64,000 bases of DNA from Glaciecola sp. XM2 (GCF_018595715.1 NZ_JAHEOJ010000020.1:558001-622000); one strand, 5' to 3'. Positions 16,880 through 25,712 are shown, numbered from the stretch's first letter. Translations and numbers: made by a program. Notes: generated by a model not told the origin, from the sequence alone.

Positions 16880-18850
16880 TTAAAAATAGTGAGACTGCCA
16901 AGCCTTAAACATAGCCAAAGTCCACAACTTATTCCCATGGTCGCGCTTACCCGACTGATGCTCTTGCCATATTCGCGTGATTTCATGCAAATTTAATAGT
17001 GCATCATCGCCAGAGCCATCAAAAAACATATCCGCAGCCCATTGTTTAAGTGGCCCTCGCAGCCATTCACTTACAGGCACCGAAAAGCCCATTTTAGGGC
17101 GTTCAATCAGCTCTTGTGGCACATAGCGATACAACACCTGCCGCAGCGCCCACTTGCTCATACCTTGTTGAAACTTCATGTTAAGCGGCAAGCGCCATGA
17201 GTATTCTACCAAGCGATGGTCTAGCAGCGGCAGCCGCATTTCGAGGCTTGAGGCCATACTTGAGCGGTCGCCCTTTACAAGATTATCGTCGGGTAAATAG
17301 CCGAGCTGGTCCCAACACATCGCATCATCTACAAAGCTACCAGAGGATGGTTTAAGGCGATCTAATATCGAAGGGTGTTCTAACTGAGTGTTCACCATGG
17401 TTAAAGGGTCGTTCCAATACGACATCAAATACTTATAGGCATCGTGTATAGAAGTAAACTGTAGTAGGTCGGCAATCTTATGAACCTTTAGCCCTACATT
17501 GGCCTGTGTGGCTGAGTTTGAACGTAACCGTTGTATGCGAGCATAGGCGCTCGAATACACATTGGGTGATACTGATAACAAAAGCTTAGACATGACTTTA
17601 CGAAGTGGCAGCCCAAGCTTGTCAATCTTGCCCCACATGCTATTAGTTGCAATGTAGCGGTTGTAACCACAAAAAAGCTCGTCTCCACCATCGCCAGAGA
17701 GGCAAACGGTGACTTTTTCTTTTGCAAATTTAGACACCATGTAGCTTGGAATTTGTGAAGAGTCGGCAAATGGCTCATCCCAGTATCGCGCGATATCGTT
17801 TGCAACGTCTAAACAATCGTTGGCTGATATATATAGTTCATGATGATTTGTACCTAAATGCGACGAGATCGCTTTTGCGTATGGCGCTTCGTCAAATTCT
17901 TTTTCTTTAAAGCCAATGGTGAAGGTGTCTATAGGAGACTGACTTAACGATTGCATAATGGCGGTAACGGTTGTGGAATCTACACCGCCCGATAAAAACG
18001 CTCCCGTTGGTACGTCGGCTATTGACTGGTCGCGAATAATATCTTGTAACAACGTTTCGAGGCCATCTACGGCGTTCTCAGCGTTTGTGAATAACTGCTC
18101 TTGCCCGCCGGTCATCGACGCTAATACAGACCAGTAGGCGCTAGGAGACAAAGGAGCATCGTCAACAATTGGAGAAAAGTCATCTGTTTGTTCAATAGAA
18201 AGGGCAGGGAGTTCAAGCAAGCTTCCTGGCTCTAATTTATAAATGTTTTTGTATATTGAGTACGGGCTTGGTATGTAGCCAAACCGAAAGTAGGCACTTA
18301 CTGAACCTTCATCTAAATCAGGCTTTGTTTCACACGCCGCGGTAATGGATTTTAACTCAGAGGCAAATACAAAACGTTTGTCTATCCAGCCATAATAAAG
18401 CGGCTTCTCTCCCATGCGATCGCGACCGAGTGTGAGGGTTTTGTTTTGCTGGTCAAAGAGTGCAAAAGCAAACATACCAACAAATTTTTTGACCGAGTCG
18501 GCAATGCCCCATTGCTCAAACGCCGCTAACATTACCTCAGTATCAGAACCGCCTCGAAATGCATGACCAAGTGCTTCAAGCTCTTTAGTGAGCTGTTTAA
18601 AGTTATAAATCTCGCCATTAAACACCATCATGTAGCGCCCACTATTTGACGACATGGGTTGATGTCCAAGTGGCGATAAATCTTGAATCGATAAGCGTCG
18701 GTGCACAAATAAAAGAGGAATGTCGTCGCTTTGCCAATAACCGAAATCGTCTGGCCCTCGATGATGTATTGCGTCTCCCATTTTAGGGCCAAGTGCTTGT
18801 AATGACTCTCTACTTGCACTGTGATCAATTATTCCGGCAATACCGCACAT
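16880..18850 (-). CDS. Glutamine-hydrolysing asparagine synthase family, exosortase-associated amidotransferase
   Basis: A 656-residue two-domain enzyme. The N-terminus MCGIAGIIDH keeps the Cys2 glutaminase nucleophile, with HRGPDDFGYW and NGEIYNF of the class II amidotransferase domain. The synthetase domain has the P-loop FLSGGVDSTTV, followed by CLSGDGGDELFCGYNRY and LPLLDHRLVEYSW. Enzymes of this type next to xrtA form the exosortase-A-system amidotransferase group and are presumed to amidate a uronic acid or related residue of the polysaccharide rather than to make asparagine (family knowledge; the substrate is inferred). It is last in a three-gene minus-strand unit with the DegT-like and GT2 genes. 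Confidence 0.88.
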   Translation of the reverse strand: MCGIAGIIDHSASRESLQALGPKMGDAIHHRGPDDFGYWQSDDIPLLFVHRRLSIQDLSPLGHQPMSSNSGRYMMVFNGEIYNFKQLTKELEALGHAFRGGSDTEVMLAAFEQWGIADSVKKFVGMFAFALFDQQNKTLTLGRDRMGEKPLYYGWIDKRFVFASELKSITAACETKPDLDEGSVSAYFRFGYIPSPYSIYKNIYKLEPGSLLELPALSIEQTDDFSPIVDDAPLSPSAYWSVLASMTGGQEQLFTNAENAVDGLETLLQDIIRDQSIADVPTGAFLSGGVDSTTVTAIMQSLSQSPIDTFTIGFKEKEFDEAPYAKAISSHLGTNHHELYISANDCLDVANDIARYWDEPFADSSQIPSYMVSKFAKEKVTVCLSGDGGDELFCGYNRYIATNSMWGKIDKLGLPLRKVMSKLLLSVSPNVYSSAYARIQRLRSNSATQANVGLKVHKIADLLQFTSIHDAYKYLMSYWNDPLTMVNTQLEHPSILDRLKPSSGSFVDDAMCWDQLGYLPDDNLVKGDRSSMASSLEMRLPLLDHRLVEYSWRLPLNMKFQQGMSKWALRQVLYRYVPQELIERPKMGFSVPVSEWLRGPLKQWAADMFFDGSGDDALLNLHEITRIWQEHQSGKRDHGNKLWTLAMFKAWQSHYF

Positions 18851-18944
18851 ACAGCAAAGGCTCCATAGGTTATACGAAAAATTTTAAGGTTTAAGTTGGC
18901 AACGCTTTCAATAGTATACCGGTTACCCACCATAACAAAATTGA

Positions 18945-20108
18945 TTATTGTATTGAGTTTGCAAGACCCGTTAGTACTTGCTCAATTTTTTTCAAATGCG
19001 TGTCGTTTACAAATTCATGCGTTGGCAGGGTAAGTACTCTGCTTGCAAAGTCTTGCGCCATGGCATCGCTTGTATGCAGTGCTGCTTTAGGCTCAACCTG
19101 ATCAATTTGATACAGCGCCTTCCCATACATAGCACTGGCACCTAAACCGCTTGCAGCCATGGCTTGTAAGCAATCATCTCTAAGCTGAGTATTGGGGAAC
19201 AATATTGGAAAGCGAAGTTGCTTGGCCTTGCCACTTAAGCCGCATTGAGAGCCAAGGTCTACGATGCCTGCAGCCTTAAGGTTTGGGTTTGCCATAATGG
19301 TGCGAAGCTGTTCGCTGCGGTCATATTTAGTTTGATAGTGCTGAATATTGGCGCTTAAAAGCGACTTTGCGGTTGCCTGCATAGGCTCAATATCATCTAA
19401 TGCTTTGTATTGCGTTTCGCCAATAGACAAAAACGGCAAACGCGAAACAAGCCCGTACACTAGCGGTTGCAAAATGGTGTTAAACACGCGAGCTTTTAGT
19501 TTGTATTTCAGTGCTTCTAATGCAGACGCTGATGGCTGCGCTTTTAGCTCGTCAATTGATGGTGATGGGTGAAGTTTGTTTTTGCTTAGTAATAGGCCTC
19601 CCCCCATCATGGATACGGGCTTTCCCCTGCCAAAACTTAATATAGCAATCTCGGTATTATATGTTTCTGTGGTTTGGCTAGGGCACCACTGAGCACTGTC
19701 TTCAATTAACGCAATATTGCGCTTGCCAATATGCTCTTGTAATAAGGCAATGCGCTCTCGTATGCCAAGAAAGGTAACGGCAACAATGGCAACGGTGTTG
19801 TCGTTAATCGCGCTGGCAACTAAATCTAAGTTCATCCAAGGAGTGGAAGGTTGAACATCGATGAGGATGGGCTTTACTTGAGCAAACTCAGCCGCCGCAA
19901 TAAGATCAGGGCAACCATAGGCTGGTAGCAGGACTTCAGGTTGAGTAACGTTTCGCTCCAAGCGTGCTTGCTCAATGGCTAAGGCCAGTGCTGCTGTGCC
20001 CGAAGCGCACGGCGTGACCGTATAGCCTTTAAAGAAGCTTTCTAGCTGTTTGTTAGACGGGGTGAACCTAACTCGATTGCCAGTAGGCGCTAGCGCAGAT
20101 AAACCCAT
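18945..20108 (-). CDS. DegT/DnrJ/EryC1/StrS-type aminotransferase
   Basis: A PLP enzyme of about 387 residues from the ATG at 20108 (MGLSALAPTGN). A TTG at 20132 would overlap the upstream gene. Fold markers are CASGTAALALAIEQA (cofactor phosphate loop), LPAYGCPDLIAAA, IEDSAQWCPS (Asp contacting the pyridine nitrogen) and SFGRGKPVSMMGGG, where the Lys is the expected Schiff-base residue. Family members aminate keto-sugar nucleotides; this one is fairly divergent from typical WbpE/ArnB types. Between a GT2 gene and the exosortase-type amidotransferase gene, it probably modifies an exopolysaccharide precursor. Confidence 0.75.
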   Translation of the reverse strand: MGLSALAPTGNRVRFTPSNKQLESFFKGYTVTPCASGTAALALAIEQARLERNVTQPEVLLPAYGCPDLIAAAEFAQVKPILIDVQPSTPWMNLDLVASAINDNTVAIVAVTFLGIRERIALLQEHIGKRNIALIEDSAQWCPSQTTETYNTEIAILSFGRGKPVSMMGGGLLLSKNKLHPSPSIDELKAQPSASALEALKYKLKARVFNTILQPLVYGLVSRLPFLSIGETQYKALDDIEPMQATAKSLLSANIQHYQTKYDRSEQLRTIMANPNLKAAGIVDLGSQCGLSGKAKQLRFPILFPNTQLRDDCLQAMAASGLGASAMYGKALYQIDQVEPKAALHTSDAMAQDFASRVLTLPTHEFVNDTHLKKIEQVLTGLANSIQ

Positions 20109-20110
20109 AG

Positions 20111-21259
20111 TTATCGTTTCGACGGTGTCCAAGTAACCATTCTACGACCCATTAAAAAATTCACCGTGGAGTGCGCAATGGCAAGATTAACCTGAACAAA
20201 GAAAAAGCCTAGTTTTAGCAGGGTGTTTTTTTGTAAGCTGGGTAACTTCCAAGTCAATAAAACTAAAATATAGCCAATAGCTTGAAGGTAGAAGGTAAGT
20301 GCGTAAAACCCATTTTCACTGTAAATGCTTAAGTTTGAAAGCAGGGCGAGCAGCATAAACCAAGGCACGGCCCATCTCATTATTTTGTGGCTCCACACTT
20401 TAAACGAAAAGACTCCAAATTTAACTGGGTTGAGTACGTCGGGGTTGCGCGATACTGCGGTGATGCCGCGTAGCACAGTGCGAACCTTTCTGGCGTATTC
20501 TTTTTGAGGGTCTTTTACGTCTTTGTAGTAACCTAAAACATCGTCGCACGAAATAGCAATGTAGCCTAACCTGCCGCAATTTAGCGCGGTGTTAAAGTCG
20601 CTGGGGGACTTTATATCCCAGTGTTGCTGACACACCTCTTTGCGCGCGGCAAAAAAGGAGCCCGAAAGGCCAACTAAGCCGCCTGTTTTAGTCTCTAATG
20701 CGCGAAGCCACATTTCATATTTAACATAGGCGCCTTCGCCTGCGATTGTGCCATCGTCACTAATAAACTTATCTTCGCTTGATACTGCGCCAACGCGTGG
20801 GTCATGAAACTTATCTGCGACTTTTTTAAGTGCCTCAGTTGGTATTTGTGTGGCAACATCTGAAAATACTAAAAGCTCGCCATCAGCCGCATCGATTGCG
20901 AGCTTTTGAGCGTACTCTTTACCATTGTGTACATCGGCGCGCACGAGTTTAACGCCTTGCTGTGCATATGACTTAACAATATCGTCGGTATCATCCGTAG
21001 AGCAATCTGACGCGATTATCAGCTCAAGCTTGCCGTCTGGGTACTCAAGCTCAAGTGTGTTTTCTATTTTTTCTTTAATGCGATGCTGTTCATTATGACA
21101 GGTGATAATCAAAGATATGGAAGGATAGGCTTTGTTTGACTCGCAAATTAACGGCGCTTGTTGGGCTCTAACAAGTTTTGAGAGGATAAAAAGCAGCACC
21201 GGATAAACAAAGTAACTGTATGCAATACCAAATAATGAAACCCAAAAAACACCTTGCAA
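20111..21259 (-). CDS. Membrane glycosyltransferase family 2
   Basis: A 382-residue GT-A enzyme with an N-terminal membrane segment (residues 2-20) and about three C-terminal membrane helices (from about residue 290). The catalytic domain shows PSISLIITCHNE, IIASDCSTDDT, VFSDVATQIP (DxD-like) and GLVGLSGSFFAARKE, then YARKVRTVLRG in the acceptor region. This layout resembles processive or inner-membrane GT2 enzymes of exopolysaccharide synthesis. It heads the minus-strand unit GT2, DegT, amidotransferase. The upstream region (21260-21535) is shared with the divergent dehydrogenase gene and has no clear promoter by eye. Confidence 0.85.
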   Translation of the reverse strand: MQGVFWVSLFGIAYSYFVYPVLLFILSKLVRAQQAPLICESNKAYPSISLIITCHNEQHRIKEKIENTLELEYPDGKLELIIASDCSTDDTDDIVKSYAQQGVKLVRADVHNGKEYAQKLAIDAADGELLVFSDVATQIPTEALKKVADKFHDPRVGAVSSEDKFISDDGTIAGEGAYVKYEMWLRALETKTGGLVGLSGSFFAARKEVCQQHWDIKSPSDFNTALNCGRLGYIAISCDDVLGYYKDVKDPQKEYARKVRTVLRGITAVSRNPDVLNPVKFGVFSFKVWSHKIMRWAVPWFMLLALLSNLSIYSENGFYALTFYLQAIGYILVLLTWKLPSLQKNTLLKLGFFFVQVNLAIAHSTVNFLMGRRMVTWTPSKR

Positions 21260-21535
21260 AGCCTTTCTCCAATTGCAGTCTGCTCAATATCACTATGCGT
21301 ATGAGCGGTTATGAGTATATCAACGCCAAGTGATATCGCAACCCAATAAATAGCCCTTGTGGACTTAAAAAGCTCGAAGCTAGCCCAAAAACAGGGTGTT
21401 CAAACGGTTTCTATCGTTCATTCGCTTTCTCTAAGTGAATTTACATTGTATTATCAATAGGGTGTTAAGATTCACGTTATGGCCCACCGAGTTCTACAAT
21501 GGAGCGCTAAGTTCACTCAGGTTAATAGGATATAT

Positions 21536-22783
21536 ATGAGTAGTTTACAATCAAAGAAAATTGGCATTATTGGTTTAGGTTACGTTGGCTTACCGCTAGC
21601 TGTAGAATTTGGGAAAAAATTCGACACAGTAGGGTTTGATATCAACCCGCACAGAATCAAAGAGCTTGAAGCTGGGCGCGATTCTACCTTAGAGGTGAGC
21701 TCGCAGGAGCTTAAAGAGGCCTCCCATTTGCGTTATGAGTCGAGCATGAATGGCTTGTTTGATTGTAATGTCTTTATTGTGACAGTACCCACCCCAATTA
21801 CGAGTAATAACCAGCCTGATTTAACGCCTTTAGAGAAGGCGAGCGTCGCAATCTCCGGCGTATTAAGCGCAGGTGATATTGTTATTTATGAGTCAACGGT
21901 GTACCCCGGTGTAACTGAAGAGGTGTGCGTGCCGCTGCTTGAGGCGAACTCTGGTTTGAAGTTTAATGTCGATTTCTTTGTGGGGTATTCGCCAGAGCGC
22001 ATCAATCCTGGTGATAAAACCAAAAGACTGCCCGATATCAAAAAGGTGACCTCAGGCTCTACTCCTGAAACACTCGACGTGGTCGATGCACTTTACAATT
22101 CAATCATAAGAGCGGGCACACACAGAGCGCCGACTATTCGAGTTGCTGAAGCATCGAAGGTTATTGAAAATGTACAAAGAGACGTCAACATCGCGCTTAT
22201 TAATGAGCTCTTTCATATATTTGAAAAACTCAATATTGATACAAAAGCCGTGATTGATGCCGCGGCCACCAAGTGGAATTTTATGAAGCTATATCCTGGC
22301 TTGGTTGGCGGACACTGTATAAGTGTTGACCCATATTATTTGCTACACAAAGCTGAAAGTGTTGGATACATTCCTGACCTTATTCGTTCGGCGAGAGAAA
22401 TTAACGACACCATGCCGGTGTTTATTGCCCAGCAGTTTGTGAGCGAGCTCATCACCCGAAAAATTAATCCGTGCACTACAAAGGTTGTTATTTTAGGCGT
22501 GACGTTTAAAGAAAATTGTCCAGATCTTAGGAACACAAAGGTAATTGATGTTTATAATCAAATTGTCGACCTTGGGATAAGCTGCGATATTTACGACCCA
22601 CTTGCTCCTCAAGAAGTGGTAGAAGAAGAATTAGGTATAAGCCTTGTTGACGACGTGGGTTCTCATTACGATGTGGCGCTATTGGCCGTTGGGCACGAAA
22701 CCATTGTCAACAAGCTAAAAAACAATGAATTTACGTTTTCTACGGGCTTTATTTACGACTTCAAGCAAATACTCGATAGCTAG
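21536..22783 (+). CDS. Nucleotide-sugar dehydrogenase, TviB/WbpA type (UDP-HexNAc 6-dehydrogenase)
   Basis: The start is ATG 21536 ([20 protein letters not shown]), preceded by AGGAT; an upstream ATG at 21479 adds 19 residues without family likeness. The 415 residues have the Rossmann [24 protein letters not shown] typical of the Vi-polysaccharide TviB/WbpA group, [19 protein letters not shown], and the catalytic Cys in [15 protein letters not shown]. It should oxidise UDP-GlcNAc or UDP-GalNAc to the uronate. It is closely similar along its length to the dehydrogenase at 57545, making it a paralogue. The next gene is a uronate 4-epimerase, so the pair may yield a C4-epimeric UDP-uronate. Confidence 0.88.
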   Translation: MSSLQSKKIGIIGLGYVGLPLAVEFGKKFDTVGFDINPHRIKELEAGRDSTLEVSSQELKEASHLRYESSMNGLFDCNVFIVTVPTPITSNNQPDLTPLEKASVAISGVLSAGDIVIYESTVYPGVTEEVCVPLLEANSGLKFNVDFFVGYSPERINPGDKTKRLPDIKKVTSGSTPETLDVVDALYNSIIRAGTHRAPTIRVAEASKVIENVQRDVNIALINELFHIFEKLNIDTKAVIDAAATKWNFMKLYPGLVGGHCISVDPYYLLHKAESVGYIPDLIRSAREINDTMPVFIAQQFVSELITRKINPCTTKVVILGVTFKENCPDLRNTKVIDVYNQIVDLGISCDIYDPLAPQEVVEEELGISLVDDVGSHYDVALLAVGHETIVNKLKNNEFTFSTGFIYDFKQILDS

Positions 22784-22884
22784 CGCGTTAGTATACAAAC
22801 ATGGATTTTAGCAATTTATGAATAAGGTACGTTGTTATTAGATAGCTTACATCAGATGCTGAGCAACAACTAAAATAAGAGTTT

Positions 22885-23901
22885 ATGAAAATATTAGTTA
22901 CCGGAGCGGCAGGGTTTATTGGCGCACACACCGCGCGACAACTTCTGAGCCAAGAGCATGATGTTGTTGGGATAGACAATATCAATGACTACTACGATGT
23001 GTCATTAAAACAAGCTCGCCTAGACTGGATTGCTGAGCATAGTAATGCTGCCCATTTTGAGTTTATTAAAATGGACATTGCCGACAGACCATCCATGGAA
23101 GCGCTTTTTGAAGAGCAAAAGTTTGACCGCGTTATACATCTCGCTGCCCAAGCCGGTGTGCGCTATTCCATCGAAAACCCGCATGCGTATGTTGATGCGA
23201 ATATTGTGGGTTTCATGAATATCCTAGAAGGGTGCCGTCATAATCAGGTGGAGCATTTGGTTTATGCGTCGAGCAGTTCGGTATACGGCGCAAATGAAAA
23301 GATGCCATTTTCAGTAGACGATAATGTAGACCACCCGGTATCACTCTATGCCGCCAGTAAAAAAGCTAATGAGCTAATGGCACATACTTACAGCCATTTA
23401 TATAAATTACCCACCACAGGTTTGCGCTTTTTCACCGTGTATGGCCCTTGGGGTCGCCCAGATATGGCACCTTTTAAATTTACCAAAGCCATCAGTGAGG
23501 GTAAGGCAATAGACGTATACAACTACGGTAATCATAAACGGGACTTCACTTACATTGACGACATTGTGTCAGGCGTCATTCAAAGTACCATGCATATCGC
23601 GTGTGGTAATGAAGCTTGGGACGGACAAAGCCCTTCGCCTAGCAGTAGCAAGGCGCCTTGGAAGGTTTATAATATAGGTGCACAAACGCCGGTGCATTTA
23701 CTCACCTTTATTGAACTAATTGAAAAAGCACTTGGCAAAACCGCTGAAAAGAACATGCTACCCATGCAGCCCGGTGACGTTGAAGCGACTTATGCGGATG
23801 TTGAAGCGCTTGCAAGTGACGTAGGTTACAGGCCTGAAACTTCATTGGAGGAAGGTATTAATGCGTTTGTGGATTGGTATAAGGGGTTTTACGGTAAGTA
23901 A
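22885..23901 (+). CDS. NAD-dependent epimerase, UDP-glucuronate 4-epimerase type
   Basis: A 338-residue extended SDR enzyme. GAAGFIGAHTARQL binds NAD, IDNINDYYDVSLKQ is typical of the CapI/LspL branch, SSSSVYG and YAASKKANE give the Ser and YxxxK catalytic residues, and FFTVYGPWGRPDMAPFKF is the branch-specific substrate loop. The expected reaction is UDP-GlcA to UDP-GalA. The adjacent dehydrogenase is of the UDP-HexNAc type, so an N-acetylhexosaminuronate substrate is also possible. A strong bidirectional terminator follows. A decayed copy of part of this gene lies about 0.9 kb downstream. Confidence 0.88.
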   Translation: MKILVTGAAGFIGAHTARQLLSQEHDVVGIDNINDYYDVSLKQARLDWIAEHSNAAHFEFIKMDIADRPSMEALFEEQKFDRVIHLAAQAGVRYSIENPHAYVDANIVGFMNILEGCRHNQVEHLVYASSSSVYGANEKMPFSVDDNVDHPVSLYAASKKANELMAHTYSHLYKLPTTGLRFFTVYGPWGRPDMAPFKFTKAISEGKAIDVYNYGNHKRDFTYIDDIVSGVIQSTMHIACGNEAWDGQSPSPSSSKAPWKVYNIGAQTPVHLLTFIELIEKALGKTAEKNMLPMQPGDVEATYADVEALASDVGYRPETSLEEGINAFVDWYKGFYGK

Positions 23902-23951
23902 GCTCCTTGGCTAATAACTGAACATCAACAATCGCAATTGAGAAGCATAAA

Positions 23952-23982
23952 AAAGCCCGCTGAATTTGCGGGCTTTATTTTT
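23952..23982. terminator. Bidirectional rho-independent terminator
   Basis: AAAGCCCGC and GCGGGCTTT form a 9-bp stem around a 7-base loop. A T-rich tract follows on the plus side and an A tract precedes it, so it can end both the epimerase gene and the convergent PEP-CTERM gene. Confidence 0.88.
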
Positions 23983-23998
23983 ATGATGATATCTATAT

Positions 23999-24565
23999 TT
24001 ATTTGCGGCTACGGCTAAACGCCAATGCAATCAACCCTAATGCAAAGATAGACAATACACCAGGAGTAGATACTTTTACATTGGCTCTAAAGCTATTACC
24101 GCCGCTGTTTCTATCTTCTGCCCAATAAACTTCGATAGTGTTAACACCCGCTGAGAAGTTAATCGTGTCGAGCGTGATAACTGCATTGTTATTCCAGTTT
24201 CTAGACCACCAAAGGTTGCTTTCGGTGTTAAACACTTGCGTTCCGTTAACATATACTTCAGCACCGTAACCAGCATCTAAGCCGGCTTGGAAATCAACTT
24301 CGCTAGCCTCGGTTTCATCAAAGGTAGCAGTGAGCTTAAAGATGGTGTTGTTGTTGCTAGCACCGTTAAAAATCAAGCCCGTTGGTAAGCCAAACGTGTT
24401 TGATGTTGACGGCGTTAATGTGTCCCAATATCCAGCTAAATCAACTAGCAATGCTGTGTCGATGTTAGCATCTAAATCGGCAGTTTCGACTTGAATGGTT
24501 GCTGCATTGGCGCCTATCGTTGCCATAAAAAACAATGCGGCTGCTGAAACTATCTTTTTTATCAT
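23999..24565 (-). CDS. PEP-CTERM sorting-domain protein (exosortase A substrate)
   Basis: A 188-residue secreted protein. The N-terminal signal peptide is MIKKIVSAAALFFMATIGAN-A. The mature part is small, acidic and rich in Asn, Trp and Thr, with a beta-sandwich look (VNGTQVFNTES, NTIEVYWAEDR). The C-terminus has the tripartite sorting signal: a short motif STPG in place of Pro-Glu-Pro, a hydrophobic helix (VLSIFALGLIALAF) and the basic end SRSRK. It should be recognised by the exosortase encoded 8 kb away, and a role in the exopolysaccharide matrix is inferred. A sigma54-type promoter lies upstream. Confidence 0.85.
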   Translation of the reverse strand: MIKKIVSAAALFFMATIGANAATIQVETADLDANIDTALLVDLAGYWDTLTPSTSNTFGLPTGLIFNGASNNNTIFKLTATFDETEASEVDFQAGLDAGYGAEVYVNGTQVFNTESNLWWSRNWNNNAVITLDTINFSAGVNTIEVYWAEDRNSGGNSFRANVKVSTPGVLSIFALGLIALAFSRSRK

Positions 24566-24614
24566 TTTATTATTCCGTTAGAGTATTGTTGCTAATGTTG
24601 TTTAGTACCAATCT

Positions 24615-24630
24615 AGCAAAAATCGCGCCG
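24615..24630 (-). promoter_or_regulatory. Sigma54 (RpoN)-type -24/-12 promoter for the minus-strand PEP-CTERM gene
   Basis: On the minus strand CGGCGCGATTTTTGCT matches the sigma54 consensus TGGCACG-N4-TTGCW at 10 of 12 fixed positions. GG (24629-24628) and GC (24617-24616) are exactly 10 bases apart. Transcription would start near 24604, giving a leader of about 40 bases. Confidence 0.65.
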
Positions 24631-24812
24631 AAATAAAAAATATATATAAAACATAAGGTTAGAATTTATTTGAAGGTTATGTGTTTCTAGGTGTAAAAGT
24701 ATCTGACATAAGCGAAAAGGCCTCATGAATGGGACCTGATGCAATAAGAAGACTTTACGTGAAATTCTTTAACGATCCACATAAAAAAGGCATGTGTCGT
24801 TAGTCAAATGCT

Positions 24813-24890
24813 TTTCAATTTACCAAAGGTATCAGTGACGAAAAGGCTTTAGATGTTTGGAACTCCGAGAATCATAAGCGGTGTTCAATA
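24813..24890 (+). pseudogene. Decayed fragment of a UDP-uronate 4-epimerase gene
   Basis: In frame from 24813 the sequence reads FQFTKGISDEKALDVWN and then SENHKRCSI. The intact epimerase at 22885-23901 has FKFTKAISEGKAIDVYN and YGNHKRDFT in the same order. The DNA also aligns without gaps (for example ATTTACCAAAG and AATCATAA are shared). About 26 codons are recognisable; the sequence on either side does not extend the match by eye. It is a relic of a partial duplication or of an earlier, related gene. It lies inside the 517-base gap 24566-25082. Confidence 0.7.
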
Positions 24891-25004
24891 ATACAACGCA
24901 GCAATAACCCTAAAAGGTTTATCACTGTCAGTATTTTTTACATGCATTATTTTGTAAGGAAGAATGTTTGTAGAAAATTTAATGTAATCATAACCTTAAA
25001 GTTT

Positions 25005-25020
25005 TGGCGTATAATTTGCT
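25005..25020 (+). promoter_or_regulatory. Sigma54 (RpoN)-type -24/-12 promoter for the plus-strand PEP-CTERM gene
   Basis: TGGCGTATAATTTGCT matches TGGCACG-N4-TTGCW at 9 of 12 fixed positions, with GG (25006-25007) and GC (25018-25019) exactly 10 bases apart. The predicted transcript starts near 25032, about 50 bases before the ATG. An embedded TATAAT could instead act as a sigma70 -10, but no matching -35 is evident. Confidence 0.6.
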
Positions 25021-25082
25021 GAGGTGGGTAAGAAGCTTTCTAAGAGAGCTTATGCAAAAGTAACAAAACAAGGACATGAAAC

Positions 25083-25712
25083 ATGAAACTTACATCTCTA
25101 AAGCACTATGTTGCCGTCGCTGCATTACTGATTGTTGGTGCCAGTGCAAACGCTTCACTATTGAAACTGGATGATGATGGCGCGACGCACAATATTGTTA
25201 ATAGCAATAATTTTAAGAATAACCTAGGGGCATCTCAGTATGATATCGGAAGCAATGTGCTTTTTGATGTTGCTGGTAACTTCGAGATTACATTTACCGC
25301 ATTAGCCCAAGAGTCAGGATGGAATAACTTCCTCAGTGCTTATGGTCAAAGTCTTCCAGAAACTCCTATCAACGGTTCAATTACCGTAATGGTGAACTCT
25401 GTATCAATTGGCGATCTACTCCAGTTCACTTTTGGTGTGACTAGTCCAACCGGTAAGGGAACGGTCAGCAATGGCGGTAACTTTGGCATTGGTTCTGAGC
25501 AATCATTCGCAACTATTTTGAACAGTACATTTAACAACGTAAGCTACGATGCGATTTTATTGTGGGATGATTCTGGTGCGAATCAAGATGACAATCACGA
25601 TGACATGATAGTGGGTGTTACTATTAGCAGAGTATCTGCTCCCTCTACGTTAATCTTGTTTAGTTTTCTAGCGGTAGTTGGCTTGTTGAGAGCTAGAAAG
25701 GTTGCCTGCTAG
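25083..25712 (+). CDS. PEP-CTERM sorting-domain protein (exosortase A substrate)
   Basis: A 209-residue secreted protein. AAGGA precedes the ATG. The signal peptide ends around ASANA-S (residue 24). The mature domain is Asn/Ser-rich with an acidic stretch WDDSGANQDDNHDDM near residues 162-176, which may bind calcium (inference). The C-terminal signal is SAPST, the hydrophobic run LILFSFLAVVGLL, and RARK; it is unusual in extending beyond the basic cluster with Val-Ala-Cys. It is divergent from, and not obviously homologous in its mature part to, the other PEP-CTERM gene. Both share the exosortase and, apparently, RpoN control. Confidence 0.85.
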   Translation: MKLTSLKHYVAVAALLIVGASANASLLKLDDDGATHNIVNSNNFKNNLGASQYDIGSNVLFDVAGNFEITFTALAQESGWNNFLSAYGQSLPETPINGSITVMVNSVSIGDLLQFTFGVTSPTGKGTVSNGGNFGIGSEQSFATILNSTFNNVSYDAILLWDDSGANQDDNHDDMIVGVTISRVSAPSTLILFSFLAVVGLLRARKVAC

